This document shows positions 41,098 to 43,229 of a stretch of 43,229 bases of DNA, piece by piece; the first letter of the stretch is position 1; each line of letters begins with the position of its first letter. The notes under the pieces were generated by a model. It saw only the letters and a program-made list of their open reading frames with translations. It did not search any database and was not told the origin of the DNA. Source of the stretch: Candidatus Marithrix sp. Canyon 246 (GTDB lineage Bacteria > Pseudomonadota > Gammaproteobacteria > Beggiatoales > Beggiatoaceae); NCBI RefSeq assembly GCF_001723685.1, contig NZ_MCBX01000022.1, positions 1-43,229 on the forward strand. Reading direction: 5' to 3'. A program made the translations under genes and the position numbers.

Positions 41098-43061
41098 AAT
41101 ACATTATATTTATATTATTATTAATAAACTTTCCAGCATTAGCATCAGGTGATAAATGCACTCATAAATTAGATATTTCATGTGCTTACAATCCAAAATC
41201 AGATATTGAAGATTTTATTTTACCTATGCCTAAGCTATCGAAAGATAAGATAAATATGGTTTTTCGCAAAGTGAAAGTGCATGGCTCAGAATTTTGGGGT
41301 AATCCACAACGCTTAATTTCTATTGGTGAAAATGCTTCTAAATTTAAAGGCATGATTTCAGGAGCTTTTTATGATAGAAAACAGGGAAACTGGTTTTATT
41401 ATCTTGGTAAATATGAAGTTAGCATTGCTCAATACATTACTGTAATGGGCTTGAAGCATTTTTATAAAAAATGTGGTAACAAAAAGCAAATTGCAAAAAT
41501 TAAAACTGCTATTGGTAAAGGCTTGCTTCGACAATTAGCCAAACCAATGGCATGGATTACATGGTCGGATTATCAAGAATTTATTCGTCAATATAATTTA
41601 TGGTGTTATAGCAATACAGAGTGTCTGGATAAATTGCCTAGAATTTCAAAAACTAACTGGAAACATGAAATTAATAAAGACGTAGATCCACCCGGTTTTT
41701 TTAGATTACCTACTGAATTAGAATGGGAATATGCAGCTAGAGGTGGATATGAAGCTGGTTCAGAATTTGAAAAGACTCTACCTTTTGTTGCAGACAAAAT
41801 AAAACAATACGCTTGGGCAAAACCTTATAGTAGAAATGGAGCTACTAGAATAGGGCGTTGGCAAGCTAGTTATGGATTTTATGATCTATTTGGTAATGTA
41901 CAAGAATTAACTAATTCTTTATTTGTAGCTGAAATTATTCAAGGAAAAGTTGGTGGTTTGACAACGCGAGGTGGCAGTTATCAAGATCAAGCTAAAACGC
42001 TAAGTTCTGCTTTTAGAAGAGAAATTGAACTTTATAAAGCCAAAGAAGATCGTGAAGGCAAAATCAGTGAAATAACAGAATCACTGTCTCCAACCACTGG
42101 AATTCGTTTAGCTATCGGAACATTATTCAGCCCATCACCTCGTTTCAGTGAACAAATCGAAACAGAATATAAAACCTACACGAAAACATTTCGTGGGCAA
42201 ACAGCGGCTGGAAAATCTATTGGTGAAACCAGTAGTGGTGGGATTTGGAAAAATATGGTTAAAAGGTTTAATTTAGAACTTAAAAAATCAGAACTAAAAA
42301 CCGTGGCTGCAATTGAAAAATTAACAGAAAAAGCTAAAAAAAGAGATACTGCACTAAGTAGAGAATTAGTAATTGAAAAAGAAGAGAATAGGAAATTAAC
42401 ACAAGCCTTAAATGCAAAAAATGAAGCACTAGAAAGAAAAAATATTCAAAACAGAAAAGATCAAATCAGAATTGCTGAGCTTGAAGCAAAGTTAATAACT
42501 TTAACAAAAACTTCAAACCCAGTGTTAATTATTACTGGTGCTGCTGTTCTATTACGCCAAAATATACGTTCAAGAAAAAAACTTGCTAGATTAATCATTG
42601 CTACAATTGTCACTAAATTAGATAATTCTGCTGATGAAAAATGGTATCAAATTAAAACACCAGATGGCAAAATCGGCTGGGTAGCTGCTAGATATACTAT
42701 GCCTGTAAAGTTAAGATATAAAGCACAAGCATATATTAAGGTAGCCAAACGAAAATTAAATCATAAAACAGCTAGTTTTGGTGATTTTGTTGAGCTAGTT
42801 AATTTCTTAAAGGGCATAATACCTACAATCAGAAATAGAGAAAATAAAGCTGAATTACAATTTTCATATTTACTTGCCTTACAAAAAAGCTTAGATAAAT
42901 TACCGCGCCGTCAAAAAAACTGGCTTAAAAAACAAAAACGCAATATCATATATGATAAATCATCTCGATTGTGGTTAGTTAAAAGAAAATGGTTTCAACA
43001 ATTGCATGATAAATATAGTGATTTAGCTATTGCAGATAGAATTATGCTAGCTGCGCCTTGA
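41088..43061 (+). CDS. FGE-sulfatase (SUMF1-like) / coiled-coil / SH3b protein
   Basis: 658 residues from GTG at 41088. This start is chosen because GGAGG precedes it and KNEYIIFILLLINFPALASG follows as a signal peptide; earlier codons of the open frame are permease debris. A FGE-sulfatase domain spans about 95-345 (YLGKYEVSIAQYI, FFRLPTELEWEYAARGG, GFYDLFGNVQEL, TTRGGSYQD, GIRLAIG). This fold converts cysteine to formylglycine in true FGEs, but most bacterial relatives are non-catalytic binding domains. A charged coiled coil follows (about 390-475), then a bacterial SH3 domain (about 480-540; VLLRQNIRSRKK, DGKIGWVAARY). The exported location and SH3b suggest cell-wall association. It was once the gene directly after the permease. 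Function unknown. Confidence 0.85.
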   Translation: MKNEYIIFILLLINFPALASGDKCTHKLDISCAYNPKSDIEDFILPMPKLSKDKINMVFRKVKVHGSEFWGNPQRLISIGENASKFKGMISGAFYDRKQGNWFYYLGKYEVSIAQYITVMGLKHFYKKCGNKKQIAKIKTAIGKGLLRQLAKPMAWITWSDYQEFIRQYNLWCYSNTECLDKLPRISKTNWKHEINKDVDPPGFFRLPTELEWEYAARGGYEAGSEFEKTLPFVADKIKQYAWAKPYSRNGATRIGRWQASYGFYDLFGNVQELTNSLFVAEIIQGKVGGLTTRGGSYQDQAKTLSSAFRREIELYKAKEDREGKISEITESLSPTTGIRLAIGTLFSPSPRFSEQIETEYKTYTKTFRGQTAAGKSIGETSSGGIWKNMVKRFNLELKKSELKTVAAIEKLTEKAKKRDTALSRELVIEKEENRKLTQALNAKNEALERKNIQNRKDQIRIAELEAKLITLTKTSNPVLIITGAAVLLRQNIRSRKKLARLIIATIVTKLDNSADEKWYQIKTPDGKIGWVAARYTMPVKLRYKAQAYIKVAKRKLNHKTASFGDFVELVNFLKGIIPTIRNRENKAELQFSYLLALQKSLDKLPRRQKNWLKKQKRNIIYDKSSRLWLVKRKWFQQLHDKYSDLAIADRIMLAAP

Positions 43062-43116
43062 AGAATTAATATGTTAAAATTTATAAGCCATTAATAAAAA
43101 AATTTATAAAAGTAGT

Positions 43117-43159
43117 GGCAAGAAAACCCCTTTGTCTTTAGCTGAGGGGATGAATTGCC
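43117..43159 (-). mobile_element. IS200/IS605 right-end hairpin
   Basis: Nested pairs: GGCAA with TTGCC outside, CCCCT with AGGGG inside. It directly follows the transposase stop at 43164, the arrangement of the hairpin ends recognised by IS200/IS605 transposases. Confidence 0.65.
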
Positions 43160-43163
43160 ACGC

Positions 43164-43229
43164 CTAACCTTGTTCTTCAATGTATTTCCTTACTGTTTCG
43201 ATGGAAGCATTCCCGATAGAGCAACAAAA
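43164..43229 (-). CDS. tnpA: IS200/IS605 transposase TnpA, C-terminal end only
   Basis: The last 21 codons, read on the minus strand, end with SIGNASIETVRKYIEEQG and a stop. This is the usual C-terminal sequence of the single-strand Y1 transposases (ETVKKYIENQ-type). The rest lies beyond the right edge. Such elements move as single strands and can leave truncated copies. Partial. Confidence 0.82.
   Translation of the reverse strand, partial: FCCSIGNASIETVRKYIEEQG

Overview
The window is AT-rich and gene-dense, with gammaproteobacterial-type housekeeping genes (tsaD, a two-domain glutamine-dependent nadE). It also carries many secreted proteins with DNGDG-type repeats and an unusual number of partial, deletion-scarred gene copies. 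This style fits a large-genome, low-GC sulfur-oxidiser-like gammaproteobacterium (Thiotrichales/Beggiatoa-like). That placement is inference from style, since no rRNA or other marker gene is present.

Region 1 (1-10.05 kb, all minus strand) is a secretome block. It holds two paralogous secreted proteins (one cut by the left edge), a di-heme cytochrome c peroxidase, a gingipain-like C25 peptidase with two deletion-scarred copies, and a duplicated-domain secreted protein split by a homopolymer frameshift. A C-terminal fibronectin-like module is shared between several of these. Region 2 (10.2-13.3 kb) has an AAA ATPase with a TOPRIM-like partner (candidate defence pair), a small antitoxin-like gene, and a patch of chimeric gene debris.

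Region 3 (13.3-23.5 kb, minus strand) is the main discovery: a compact enediyne polyketide cassette. Its gene order is unbL (DUF1702), unbV (FG-GAP/ASPIC), unbU (RnfD-like membrane protein), pksE (KS-AT-ACP-KR-DH-PPTase) and a hot-dog thioesterase, with a TauE/SafE-family permease translationally coupled at the end. The operon is preceded by a 25-bp promoter-like block, GGCAAAA...TGTCCGTC, repeated with identical spacing before three secreted-protein genes. This suggests one regulon, possibly under an ECF sigma factor. The cassette also shows damage: unbL and unbV appear shortened and joined out of frame, and a palindromic repeat lies in frame inside the pksE KR domain. No tailoring genes are visible in the window.

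Region 4 (23.5-28.85 kb) is mostly ordinary: an unknown secreted protein, tsaD, a response-regulator/histidine-kinase hybrid and nadE. Region 5 (28.85-35.69 kb) is a defence-type island between two identical 82-bp direct repeats. It contains a circularly permuted C5 DNA methyltransferase with an overlapping restriction endonuclease gene, a frameshifted OLD-like ATPase with its partner, a broken toxin with an intact immunity-like gene, and five mosaic fragments of nadE.

Region 6 (35.7-43.2 kb) has an FtsX/MacB-type permease and a formylglycine-generating-enzyme-like/SH3 protein. These were probably adjacent once; an FG-GAP protein of nine 50-residue repeats, a sigma-54 activator and debris now separate them. 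The right edge cuts an IS200/IS605 element.
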